Notes under the pieces: model-generated
What the model saw: only the letters and a program-made list of their open reading frames with translations
What the model was told of the DNA's origin: nothing
Database searches by the model: none
Shown here: piece by piece, positions 35,801 to 58,058 of the stretch
Layout of the letters: every line of letters starts with the position of its first letter
Position numbering within the stretch: the first letter of the stretch is position 1
DNA from: Balanoglossus misakiensis
Lineage: Eukaryota; Hemichordata
DNA: 64,000 nt
Assembly: GCA_040954595.2 (NCBI GenBank)
Contig: CM082593.2
Coordinates: 2,108,001 to 2,172,000 of the forward strand
Reading direction: 5' to 3'
Program-made: the position numbers and the translations under genes

Positions 35801-38027
35801 TCATTTTTTCACTACTATGATACAGGTATTCCAAGTCCACATCTTCGCTTGTATTCGGTTAGTTTTAAATGCTTCGTTAGATTTGTGATAATTGGATACT
35901 CCACTCCACTCAACCCACACAGAATAGTGCCGAAAAATAAGCTTAGACCACAAGAGTTAGGTTTTCAGTTGTTGGTTTTTCCCCAACACTGCTCAACATC
36001 ATGGGTGGATTCTTTCAGGGGGTCTTCGTAGTATAATCGTCCTCCATTTTTCGGCTGGCTTTTTTGTTACTAAAGGGGATTTTAGTCTCATTCAATCTGC
36101 AGGTGATCAATGGTGGGGAACTTTTCAAATCTGAGATGTTTTCCAACAAATATTTAAACCTGTCTTTCTTGTTATTTGCTATGATGAACATCACTACAAA
36201 CAAAGGATATTTTCTAGGCACCCACACAAACTCTGGTCAAGTCTAGATTTTGAGCAGAGATGGAAAAACAAACAGCAGCAAACTTAACACTTAAAGAGTC
36301 AAGAATCGCATAAATACACACATATTTTTTTAAAAACTTCAATAAAACAGAAAAATCTACAACTACAGTAAAATTGAAATCTTCAAAATGAAGATAGTTT
36401 GATTAGTTATCTTTCATCGCTCTCATTTCATAATTATCTGTACTTGACAAGCTCCCCAGAAATAAAGAACATCTGTAACTTCGATAGCCCTTGTGAGAAT
36501 AGAGATTTTCAGAAATATATAGAAACACCAAATCTAGTATCAGAAAGTCGCACTTCAAAAATATCAAAGGCTTGATCAGAAAAAAATGCCGAACAAGAAA
36601 AAGAGAGCAATATAGATCAGATCTAAAGGTTGGATAAAACTCAAACTTTCAGAAAGATATACAAATGAGTTAAAAATAAAACACTTCTCCAAACTTTATC
36701 TTCGTCGGCATAACATCATAAACAAAACATTTTCCAGAAAAAAGCAACCATCATAATACACACAAGAAACCTAGTTGGAAAATTTTCAACACGTCTAAAA
36801 ATAGATAATTATACACTTCAACCTCTTTTTATATTTTTTCTCAATTACTCTCAAGCAAGATATATATAGCTAAATACACATAAAAAACCTTACACATTAC
36901 ACATCTATGGTTGAAAAACACAAAACAGAAACGAAGTCGCTGGGTCTAGAATCATGAAGTTAAAAGACAGGGCATGAGGGTTTCTTGTGAGATGTTTCCA
37001 GTGGAAAGCTGATACAGTTGTGGTTGTGTCAGGGGGCTTATCATTTACCATTTCTACAGTTGTTTATCTCATTAAAACAGTTATTTTTGGTCATTTAATC
37101 TGCACAAACACTGAAACTCCTGAAGGAATGTTGAACAGGCCATAGAGTGCATTCATTTATAGTAGACAACTTCAAAATGTCCAACCTGGAACTTTTTTCA
37201 TATCGTTCATTTTAGGCTTTTCTTAGAAAACAAAAGCAGATATCCAGGATCTTGACATTGGTTTAGGATTTAAGGGACCACAATCTTCCCAAATTTACTG
37301 ATATTTGAAAGAGCTTTCATTTATCTGAAAACCAGTTCCCCAGGTACTTTCACCATTTTTGGGAACTTAAATTTCCTTTGGCTGAATCAATTGTCCTTTG
37401 CACTCAAGCCAATATCGTGGCATAACATACAAAATCAGATTATTAAATATTATACACCTGGTGGATATAAGAACCTCATACGATTTTTATAATCTTTGTC
37501 ACAAAATTACCTCATTGAGTTTTCGTTGAATGAAATTTCACCACATTTTTTACTCGTTGACAAAATTTCTCAACATTCATGGCTTCTGGCAAGTAACAAA
37601 TAATTATGAAATGAGAGCCATGTACATCATTCTCCATTTTCCACTTTTCCCTTTTCGGCAGAATTTCCACTTTACAATTTATGTCTTCTGTTACATTTGA
37701 AAATGAATAGCGAGGGTGAATCAAGATTTTTAATGAGCTCAGCTTTTGTGTATGTTCAGCTCCCACTTGCAATGCGTTGTAGCTGCCCGATTCTGTTTAT
37801 AAACAATGTATTTACATAACAACTGGATTATTCCAAACCAAGTCATTGCAAGCAAGGGGAGTGAGTGGGCGTGAAGGAAATGTGAACTTTTAAAACGTTG
37901 AATTTAGGAAAACTCAATGTTGCATTTAAGCGTGTTGTACGGTAAAATCTTGCAAAGGAAAGGAGGGAAGGGATTCTGTAGATCTTTTTAATGGCAACAG
38001 AGGACACGATGTCTGCTGGTCACGTCT
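32820..38027. other. Intergenic region and probable ZCCHC24 3' UTR
   Basis: No gene supported. The part near 36000-38027 is downstream of the ZCCHC24 stop on the minus strand and may be 3' UTR; it is AT-rich. A 76-aa minus ORF at 34429-34659 and others at 34952-35570 have no recognised domains. A CRE-like tgacgtca occurs at about 34075. Confidence 0.5.
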
Positions 38028-47907
<9,880 letters not shown>

Positions 47908-49606
47908 CTCGTGGTCAGTCTAGCGGTGTGCCAAATTTCGGTCACCACTCTCACACCACACGTCCCTTTTACCAACTTGGGCCTCTAAATGAGCACCAGT
48001 GTGGTATCCACGTCAAACTGAGCTGTGTGCCGTTCAAATTACATAGCTAACTGCCAATCATGCGATAAATCAGTAACTATTATCCAATAAAGAGGAAGTC
48101 GGCCAATCAGACGACAGATTGTGTTTATAGATGGGGAACTACTAACGAACCGACCGGGAAGTGTACTAGGCAGACTTGAGCCAATCAGATAATCAGCAAA
48201 CGATAATGGGCGGAACTTGCCGACTACAGCTGGTTTATATAAATCTGTCAAACTTCAACAGCACGTTCACAGATGATAAATAATACACCCTTGGCCCAAA
48301 CCGAAAAAAGGGAACTTAAAAGTCACAACGGAAAAAAGTTGCTGAAAGTTTGTTAAGTTCAGTTGTCTGACTTTTCTGTGCGGTACGAAGTTATCAAATG
48401 CTTGCGAAGTGGGGCCGAGGTGACGGACTCAACCACATTCTCCTGAGAGATCTTATAAAAGTTCTTAAAAACGGAAAAACATTGTTTTATTAGCAATACG
48501 TGTGTCTGTCTTCAGTCGAAAATAGCTTTGTGGTTGTGCGTCATTGTGGGCAGTTGCCATGGGCACGGATAGTGCTGGGTAACCACGGCGCGGGGTCTGA
48601 GCACAGAGATGGGAAATAAGATCTTCTGCATCTAAAATAGGTCCTTTCGAGCTTTCCAAGGTCCGGTATACTAATGTTCTGTACAGAGAACAGTCCGGGA
48701 CTATGTCTCTGGGGGAAAAGTGGGAGATTTGGCCAACACTTGAAAACTTTCGGCGCCGGATTCGGCCAATTTGACTAAAACTGTCTTCAACATAGAAGTT
48801 TCTGGCCACCATGTTCCATGAACAACCGCAATGAATATAGCCATGATCAAAAGCAGACGGACAGTCTGAAAAGACGGTTTGTATCACATTTGTATACACG
48901 GTGGTTTAAACAATAAAAACACTTTAACGCCTAATTGGTTTGCTGTGGAACAAGCTTGTCACTGCTTTGTCAGGAAGTCTACCAGCTGATGGTCGCTAAT
49001 TCACGCCAATTATCCGCTTGTCACGCGCATTTCCGTGCATGTGTGGTCCACTGGAGATGAGACCGTAGACGATACCCATGACAACAGAGCCCCGTTGTCC
49101 ATTGACCCATTACTCTTAGTACATTAATGGTAGGCCTGGTTGTAGAAGTCTGGTTTTCCTGTTTATATATGGGAGTGCGAGTCATTATTCTGAATTTGTG
49201 TGTTGATAGAAGCACCCAAGTTCTTAGGCCTAAGAGTTGCTGTTGGGATACTGTCTTGTGCATGCAAGGGAGTCGTCATAAGGTGACTCTGATGGGTCAA
49301 CTAAGAGCAGTCAATGTTACAAGGGATTTAATCCCCAGATATGCTGAGAAGACCACATGTAGGTATTTCTTTGGGTCGGTGCACGAGGACTTAGGGGCCT
49401 GGTGATCATGCGCAGGACGTGCGCCACCAACGTTCGATCAAAGATGCAAATTGGCCAGTGTGCAGCTTCTTTCTGTTACTACCAAACACTTTCTTATTTC
49501 CTTTAGGGAATATTAGGAATGTGTTTTAATCTTTGGGGCCTAGGATTCATGACTATGTGTCACATGTACAACACAGAACATTATATGGCATGTCTTTCAG
49601 ACAATT
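47908..49606. other. ZCCHC24 upstream region
   Basis: Contains four CCAAT motifs (about 48055, 48083, 48103, 48181) and tatataaa (48236-48243). The last is part of tttatataaa, so it reads as a TATA box on either strand. A 144-codon minus ORF at 48465-48899 has no recognised domain. I see no other gene. Confidence 0.45.
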
Positions 49607-49612
49607 TTTATT
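49607..49612 (-). terminator. Candidate poly(A) signal of HERC4
   Basis: AATAAA on the minus strand about 620 nt past the HERC4 stop. It is plausible as the 3'-end signal, but other A/T-rich matches exist nearby. Confidence 0.3.
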
Positions 49613-50230
49613 CTAACATAAAATTGACAGCAAGCACATAAAGTGACTTGCTCACATATTGGGAAGGTAATGGATGCCAAAACCAACAACACACATTTCT
49701 GCTGGAAGCAACTGAATTGCAGCAGACGTGGAAAGTTACACAATAGTAGGCAAGAGACATTTTTGCCTGCTGAGAATTTTAAAGAATTAAATAAAATAAT
49801 ACAATTATGGTATGCCATTGCTGTTCTTGCATAGATATTTAGAAATTCAATAATTTGCTATGTCAAGTACAATAGAGGTGACTGAGTTTAGGCTCCATCT
49901 CTTGTCAACTGCTGTTCGCATCAACTGGTGTGTTGGGTCATTGTCTTCAAAGATGGCACAAACAGTTGCAATGTACATGTGGTGTTCCTGCATGGCTTGT
50001 CTGAATACTGATATGGTACAATGATGCAGACAGCCACTGTCATTATACATAACTTCCATCCGTAAATATTTCACAATTTTCCCTCAAAACATGTCATTCT
50101 TTGGAGTTTGACGATCATTTCATTTCATGAAGGATCACTCTCTCTCTGTCTTTATCAAGTGAAGACGTCCACACAATTTGAAGCTACCTGAAACATCATG
50201 TTCTTCTCTGGATGTACGCCTTGTCCATCT

Positions 50231-53200
50231 TCACACCAATCCGAAGCCCTGAGTGTTCTCAATTGCCAAGTACAACTTTTCCCGGAGTTTTTCCTTGGTG
50301 TTGTAGACCGGCAAATCCAGTAAATTGAAGCATGTGTGAGCCACCGGAAGGAACTCCTCTCCGCCACGCACCGACTGGATGATGAACTTGAGTGCCTTCA
50401 TTCCCAGGATCGGGATGCGGTCACTTCCGGTCAGGAACACTGAGAAAGAGAAACAGTTCAAAAAATGGGATAATTATCTTGCAAAGGAAGTCAGTAGAAA
50501 TTGCATTGAACATTAATATATTTTGGCCCACAGAACTTATCCATGAAATACTTTCCTCGTATCATACTGACACAACCATTCCAGACACTGCAGAAATGCT
50601 CACCTAGGAATTTCTTCTTAAGATCCAGAATCATTCCATGGAAGACTTCCCAGAAATACCGGATTGTCGGGTGTTGTCTGTAATATTCACCTTTGTAGGT
50701 TGTATTCTGTAAGACAATTGGATATCATCATGTTGTATGTCACACATCTGGCATGGCTAAGCAGTCCATATGGGGAGGACATATCATGTGACCAAGAGCG
50801 GATCAAAACCACTTTAGCAGCCAACTGGGATGAGAAAAACTTACTTTCTCAAATTCTTCCCACTCGTAATGTTCATTACCAACAACCATGGCCATCAGCT
50901 CTTGGGGGTGGAACAAGTCCAGAACCCTTCCCCCGCAAACACGCATGAAACCATCACTGAAGGCGTTGAATTGTTCTGCAACTGATGAGTTGAGTTGGAA
51001 GTCCACGTATGCCTTCACATATTCATTTCTGGAAAGAACAGAAGGGAAGAAGTTTGAAGTTTTGAAGATGACTGGTGGATTATGCCTGAGGTTATAGGAG
51101 CATATTTGACTTATTGCCCCATGCAAGCCAGCAGACCTGAATATTCAGATATACCCACCTATTTTCATCTGTAACAGGCGTGGTGCGGCCATTTGGTGCC
51201 AGGTCCACAACTTCTAAAGTTCCAAAGGAATCTCTGCCTATTGAAAAGGTCAGACCAAATGTTTCTTCCACATCATCTCCTTCGTAGTCTAACACGTCCT
51301 GTAGACTACTGGCTACTTCTGAATCCAGCGATTTCAGGTCTTCTAAATTTACTTTTCTACAAAAGTCATCAAAATAGACACCAGGTCATATTACTCTTGT
51401 AGGATCCTTACCCCGATAATATTAGTTCAGGGTTTGTCATTTTGAGTTCAAACTCTGCTTTATCATTCATGTTTATGTAGAACTACCAGTCCAAACCAAC
51501 CAGGGACTTACTTTCTGAGAAGTTTCTTGTACAAAGCTAATGGAAAATGCAGGTCAATAATGGTGGCATTGTAGATAGCCAAGCCACAGATCACACCAAC
51601 CAATGTAAACATCTCAGCACCTTCAAAAGTCTACGAGACAAAAAAAAGAAAATACATCTAGATAATACCAATATGGATCTGGGCTATGAATAGTGTTCTG
51701 CATAGTTATATACAAATCATATATCATAACACAACATGTATAGCCACATTGAAGCCACTATGTGCAAGCTACACCTACCTTATCATTAAACCATATCGAT
51801 CTGCAACTGTCATAGTATTTAAACATTCCATACTTGGGGTTCAGGATATCTTCCAATATCAGCATGAAGAATTCCTGAAATAAGGCACACCATCATTAGA
51901 CAGATATTGGTGAGTAAAAAAATCTTACTTACTTTTCTACACAGCCATAGCACAAGAGTTTAAGAACTTGCCAAGAGTTTCCAAAGTCTCGGCCAATAAC
52001 TTCAACTAATTCAAACATTTTTCTGTTACCTTCCTTACTCCTCCAGCATCTACTGCTTCTTCACCATGGAATATAACACGCAGTGGTTTCTTGAGATCTG
52101 CATTGCCCTGCTTGCGAAGCTGAACCAGTGTGCTTCGAACAATGTTGTCTCTTTCCACATAAAGCACCAGACAGGGACTGACAGGGTCGATCATTCGTAC
52201 AAACATACTTGTTATGTTACGGCGGTGAACTTCATCCATGGCAAACTGAAAACGGTATGGTTGAGTGGTTTATCAACTTTATGTGAAGAGTTTGAAGTAC
52301 TACCAGATCTGAGTACTCAATCAAATTTGAAGACATGCTAAGAGTACCAAACAGATCAGAATTTCACAGTGATACACATAGATTTACCTGCATCTGGAGA
52401 TGAGCATCTGTCTGTATGAGCACCGTCTTGGCTGTTGCATCCAGGACAAATGGGAAGTTGCAGAAGGAAAATGGATGTCTTCCAGGCTGGAAATGTCAAA
52501 AGAGGCAATGCTGTCACTACAATAGAGTAAGCAATGCATCATTTCAGATTTTCTTCAAAACGGGCTTAACAAGGGTTGCAATCAAATAGTTGCCTTACCT
52601 GAACATGTCCAGCCAGCTGCTGTATCCACCCAAAATAATCCTGTTGGATATCAAGGACACTTGCGATTTCAGGTATGTAGAACTTGAAGTACGGGACAAT
52701 GTCTTTCTCTGTGTTCACCTGCATTAAAACAGAACATATCATCGGGCAGTGATTACTAAAACAACCCACTCATATGCAGACATATTTTCTGTGAGTCCAT
52801 TATTTCTCCTTGAAACCAAATCAAGACACTTACCTTGTTGAGTTTATCCAATACTTGCATACAGGTCAATAATGTTTCTCTGTATTTATTGGCCTCAGGT
52901 TCAGACTTGGGATCATACTTCACAATATGAATCACAACCTTGCGAAAGACTTCAAGAATTCTACTAAAGAAGCGGGGCATGAGGAAACTCCACCACCGTC
53001 CTATATGAATGAAAGAACATGGTATGTAATCAATAATTTTATTTCTTATAATATAGCATGTAGTAGTAATATTAATTCTTGTTTACTATCCTGCTCAACA
53101 TAACTTATCGTAAACAGATGTCAAACATTTGTGCCATGTTTATTTACACTACACTAAATGTAAATGGAATGAAAATGGTAATGTAACCGGATGTACTTTG

Positions 53201-56200
53201 AGAAACAAAACTAAGTCAAGTTGAAACCCAACATCTTCACAGAACTTGTAGTTTTTTGAGGCACACCTACTAACCTAAGACTTTCCCTGCCTCAGGAGTC
53301 AGTCTCATAATACAAAATGCCAATGGAAAAATCAGTGGCATGAGATAATTAGCCGTGTCTAACAACAATGGATATTCCGGGATTATGAGATAGACACGCA
53401 GTGCATCCACACCCGGTGGTGAGGCCGGAAGACTTGGTAGCAAATATTTGCCAAGACGCGATGATACCTGAAAGAGAACATGCAACTCAGTTTGGAGTTT
53501 GTGAAGTTTGAATTTTTAACTTCAGCTTGGAAAAGTTTTTGAGTTAATTGTTCATGCTATAGCCTGATTGGTTCACTAAGTATTTATTATGAGAATCTAT
53601 TTTTCACCTTTATTCTATGACATCTCCATATGCTGATCTTTTAACTTTCCATTCGCTTAACACTAGAAATATACAACGCTCTTTCTTAAAGTGAAAATTC
53701 ATATTGTTCTGTGCTGCACTGATCAGCCATTGAGGGCCTTCACAAATCATGAACATCAAAGTTGTACCACTGAGGGCGTTGTATACTTACAATCTCCTTG
53801 ATGTAGGGGTTGTTTTTCTCTTGAAGTTTTTGGAATGCGCTGCGGACAGCGTCCAGATCCACTCCGTGGTGTCGGCTGCTGCTGCCGTAGTTTTCATTCT
53901 CCTCACTGCAACAGTAAGCGTCACTTGTAGCATGAACACACACCGGCAAATAGTAACACCACGGTATCACACGGAAAAAAATGGCAAACACACGCAAAAA
54001 AAAAAGAAAAAAAAGTGGAGAGAAAGATAATGGATGGTAAGAATGTTATGGATGAATAGCAATGTTGCTAGCATCTTAGGTTACATCAGCAGAGATGCAA
54101 TACATGTACATTCAACAAACACAGATTAAAGACAACACACATTTTTTTTCTGAATACAACAATCTGAATACAACAACAACAACAACGACAACATGTTGCA
54201 GCTACGACAGCAAATGACAGCATTGTTTTGAAAGAAGCAGCACATTTGGTTAGAAACTTGAAAGCCTGCAATGAATATTTCCACACAATGAATAAAAATA
54301 GAAGTATATTACTGAGACTTAGAGTTGTCAAGTACCTGCAGAGAAAAGAAGCATTGAGACACCCTGCTGAGGAGAATACAGTTTCCAATTGTCTGAGCTG
54401 ATCTGTGGATGGCTTTGCATCTGCTGGAATGGTCAGTAGTTCTTCAATGAAATCATTCCCTAGGTGAAGGATCTCCTTATGTGGAAGCGATTCCCTGAAA
54501 TCAAGCGGCTTGACATTATCCTGGAATTGATTGACGGGAAAGCCAGTGAGTCGGGAAAATGGATTTGTGTGATTAGTGCTCAATCCTTGTAACAAACACA
54601 GATAAATATGATTGTGAAAACAAGAAATTCAGAAGCACCTTGAGGAATCCAACTTGAACGAAGCAGTGATCACCACCTGTGTAGACCCTTTCCACTACAC
54701 ACTGATCATCTTCAGACACATCCATAGGTTCTTCTTGTCTGTGCCATGCTGCACCCCCATGTGGCACCCAGTGTCCTAACACAGGGGTTGGTGTCAGCTT
54801 GCGACTTGTACTGCCGTTCCCAAGCTGCCCGTTTGCACCCAGTCCAAATGCGTAGATGCGACCACTGGTTGGAACATAGGCCAGCATATGCCGCCTTGAG
54901 AAACACAGGAATAATTGTATCAATTTGTACATGTATTCCACAACATACAAGCAATCATAAGTCACCTTCTAGCGACATGACCTACTTTGATAGGACCCAT
55001 TATGATATAAACTATTTTGACCCATATACTTAGCCATGACCTATTTTCAACTGATAACTGGGTCTTTGAGTCGAGTCACTTCAGTAGAAATACAATAATA
55101 TATACATGAAAGTCATTTGTTGTCTCACCTCCCGCAAGCTATCTGTGTCACATTGCTGCCCATCAATTCAAAGTTTTTCCGCGGGTTTTCTTCATCGCTG
55201 TTGGAGTTGTGTCCCAGTTGCCCATGGCTACCACATCCAAATGTAAACACTCCACCTTCCTGGAACAGAGCGCAAGACACACCAAACTAACTCAAATGCC
55301 TCTACCTACAAAACCAAACACAACCATGCCATGGTTTCTTGGGGCGAATTTTCCATTTATGTCATTTTTGATGGGTTAAATGCACCTTACAGCACCAGTG
55401 GCTGCAACCTTTGAACTTTGACCCCACAACTGACACCATTACCTTTGTTAATGCTGCTGTAAAATCCTCACCACAGGCTATATACACAATCATTTGACTT
55501 TGTAAACTTCTCAACTTTTCTGGGAATAGTCGATCTGAAACAAACCGGGTAGTTTTAGTAGTGTGTAGACAACCTTCCACTCATATTTCTTAAATCCGAG
55601 TCTGGCAGGATGATTAATCTATCCCTCTTTTCTCAAAGTCAAAAATTTAAGAAATGAACTCCTGGAGTTCCAACAGATACATTATTTTTACCTGTCTGGT
55701 CACTCAAGCCAAGCTGCCCGGAAGAGTTTTTCCCCCATCCATAAACAGACCCTGACATTGTCAGTGCAAAGCTGTGTGATCCACCGCAGACAACTTGTTT
55801 GATTGGAAGCCCTTGCAATGATGACAGATATGTCGGTGTATCTGAGAACTTGCCAGCTTTGGAGCCCAGTCCGAGCTGTCCATGGTCATTGCAGCCCCAC
55901 ACATAAATCTGGCTGTCTGTAAATAGATCACAGAAAATCAAGATAAGAAGGGCAGAGAAGTGTAGAGCAATGGTTCAAGGATTTACTTTGTACCAAAACA
56001 TCAAATTCTTCAAAGACAAGAATTCTACGGAAATGAAATCTCACCATTTGTTAATGCTAGAGAATGCTGAGCACCACAAGCTACTTGGATGACTTGGAGA
56101 TGAGCTAGGGGTTTCACCAACCTGTCAAGGAGAATGAAAGAACACATGAAGTTTGTCAGGTTTAGATTGTAGTGTAATTATGGGGGGCCCTTGTGTATAC

Positions 56201-57421
56201 CAATGCGATATCACGCCTATGGGCTACCAAAATCATGTACCAATGTTCCCTAAAAACTTAGCAAAAACACTGTCTTACCGTGGCGTTGTTTTGGGGTCTC
56301 TGTCACCACTGCCACGACCACACTGACCGAACGTGTCTTGACCCCAACTAAACACTTGCTCTTTATCATTGATGACCAGAGTGTGGGCTCGGCCACAACT
56401 CACACTCACAATGTGGTGAATTTCCAGAGCAAGTACTTGACCTTCAGAGAATCAAAGACAGTATTAGAAACATGATTAATCAATGAGACATCACATACCC
56501 TTGATGAATGATGATGATGTATTAAGACATTTGAATTAAATGACAACTACCACATCAATTTGTCATAACGGCAAGCTGAAATCAGTCTGTCTGATTCTCA
56601 TGAGATCACCTGCTCACTTTTGAATCGTGTCATGAGTGGTACGCAGTTGGTGTCATGGAGAATTGCCAAACCAAGTAAAGTGAAAGAGAAACTAAAAGTG
56701 TAAATTAGAACATTTTGCAATTTTGTTTTTAATGCAATTTTCAAGGGTTAACACTACAAATATGGTTTAAAATGTGAAAGCTCATGATGATCATAGCAGT
56801 CCTAATTTCACACTCACTCTATGAAAGTTCAGTGAGTGAGTCAGCACTTTTCATGAATACCAGTTTTGGCCAAATGAAAGACAGGGGCATTCCAATGGTT
56901 GCATAACAACACAGCTGACTGCTGAGTGATGACAATGGGCAAACATCATATGATGATGATGCAGCAAACAAAATCTGCATTGGTAAGCAACTTTTTAAGG
57001 GACTGATGCAACCAAAAGAATTTGTCACCAGTTATTGTCATCATGCCTATTCCATCAATCAAATGTAAAGATGGCGAAACCACTTTTCCATGGTGGTTCC
57101 CTCTTTGTAGATTTCTGAACTAGTAAAGTATGTTCTGACAATGCCACCTTACATCACACTAAAACAACGCGTGTCTATCAAAGTACCTGGCTTGCTTTGG
57201 TCACCATCTCGTCCAAGTTGAGATTCTTCATTAGAGCCACAGGTATAGACAGTACCGTCGCTAAGGACAACCACACTATGATGTAATCCACAGCCAATAT
57301 CTATGATATTCTGTCTGAAATACGGATGTTGTGTAGGGACCAGATATTTGCCTTCTTCACCTTGATTTGTTCCCAGGCCAAGCTGACCAAAACTCCCTGC
57401 TCCCCAACATTGTAAAGGCAT
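50231..57421 (-). CDS. HERC4: HERC4-type E3 ubiquitin ligase (RCC1 repeats + HECT), 20 exons, 1060 aa
   Basis: Exons (minus): 57421-57187, 56441-56279, 56121-56045, 55916-55692, 55534-55443, 55259-55129, 54894-54639, 54520-54336, 53905-53791, 53467-53275, 53000-52834, 52718-52599, 52486-52388, 52245-52030, 51874-51779, 51630-51512, 51356-51159, 51028-50845, 50706-50604, 50439-50231. These total 3183 nt with phases consistent. Residues 1 to about 370 form RCC1-like beta-propeller blades ([39 protein letters not shown] and others). A helical middle region follows, then a HECT domain from about residue 700 ([32 protein letters not shown]). The catalytic cysteine is in [10 protein letters not shown], and the C-terminus is …GFGLV. 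Length and domain order match human HERC4 (about 1057 aa); HERC3 is the alternative paralogue. It should accept ubiquitin from an E2 as a thioester and pass it to substrates in the cytosol. Divergently paired with the TNIP-like gene. Confidence 0.95.
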
Positions 57422-58058
57422 AGTTCGGCGGACGGCGGTGCCAAATCCGCCGGTAGAGACCGAAAATCAGTGGTTTGTTGTGTTGTGCTGATGCAGCTGG
57501 CCTTTTCAGTCCAGATCCGGAAGTGACGATGATTGTTTGACGCTCGTCGCGTTGAGCAAACTTCGGCAGTTATTTCCCCACCAAGAGGACTAGAATAATA
57601 GTTGTTGACCGGACCGATAAAGTTCGACTCTCAAATTTAGTGAACAGTAATCATTCGACGAACAATCTAGAAGTTTCTCTGACCTTAGCAGGCAGGCGTA
57701 TCGACATCTTGAAATCGACATTGGGGGCGCCCCAACATCCAGCTCAAGCAAGCGTCACGTGACCCGGAAATGCTGCACGGGGAATCCCCCTGTATAGGTC
57801 ATCGAAATTCCCCTTTCTATAAAAAACGGTTATGTCGTAAGAGCTTTTTATTCTACGTTTTCGGGGATTTTGCTTGAGGTGTCACCCAAAACATTACTAT
57901 ATTTACCACATTCTACAATAACTTGGATAGCACATCTCGTAAAAACAGTTTACCTGCGATCGGTGAGTGTGATCTGCAGATAACTGCAGCACGTACATAC
58001 TGTTGTGAGCGACCATTACTTGTTTTGGAGTAATTGTGTGAACGCGCCCTTCATCACT
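57422..58058. promoter_or_regulatory. Shared bidirectional promoter region between HERC4 and the TNIP-like gene
   Basis: 637 bp separate the two start codons, which point away from each other. It contains an ETS site, ccggaagtga (57517-57526), and a second, cccggaaatg (about 57763). It also has a perfect palindromic E-box, GTCACGTGAC (57754-57763), which is the USF/TFEB (CLEAR-type) consensus. Base composition is GC-richer than the flanks and no TATA box is near either start. This is typical of TATA-less divergent housekeeping promoters. Confidence 0.65.

Noticed and set aside
48465-48899. 144-aa minus ORF upstream of ZCCHC24
   Set aside because: No domain, signal or repeat recognised and no splice context. 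Could be real but unsupported.
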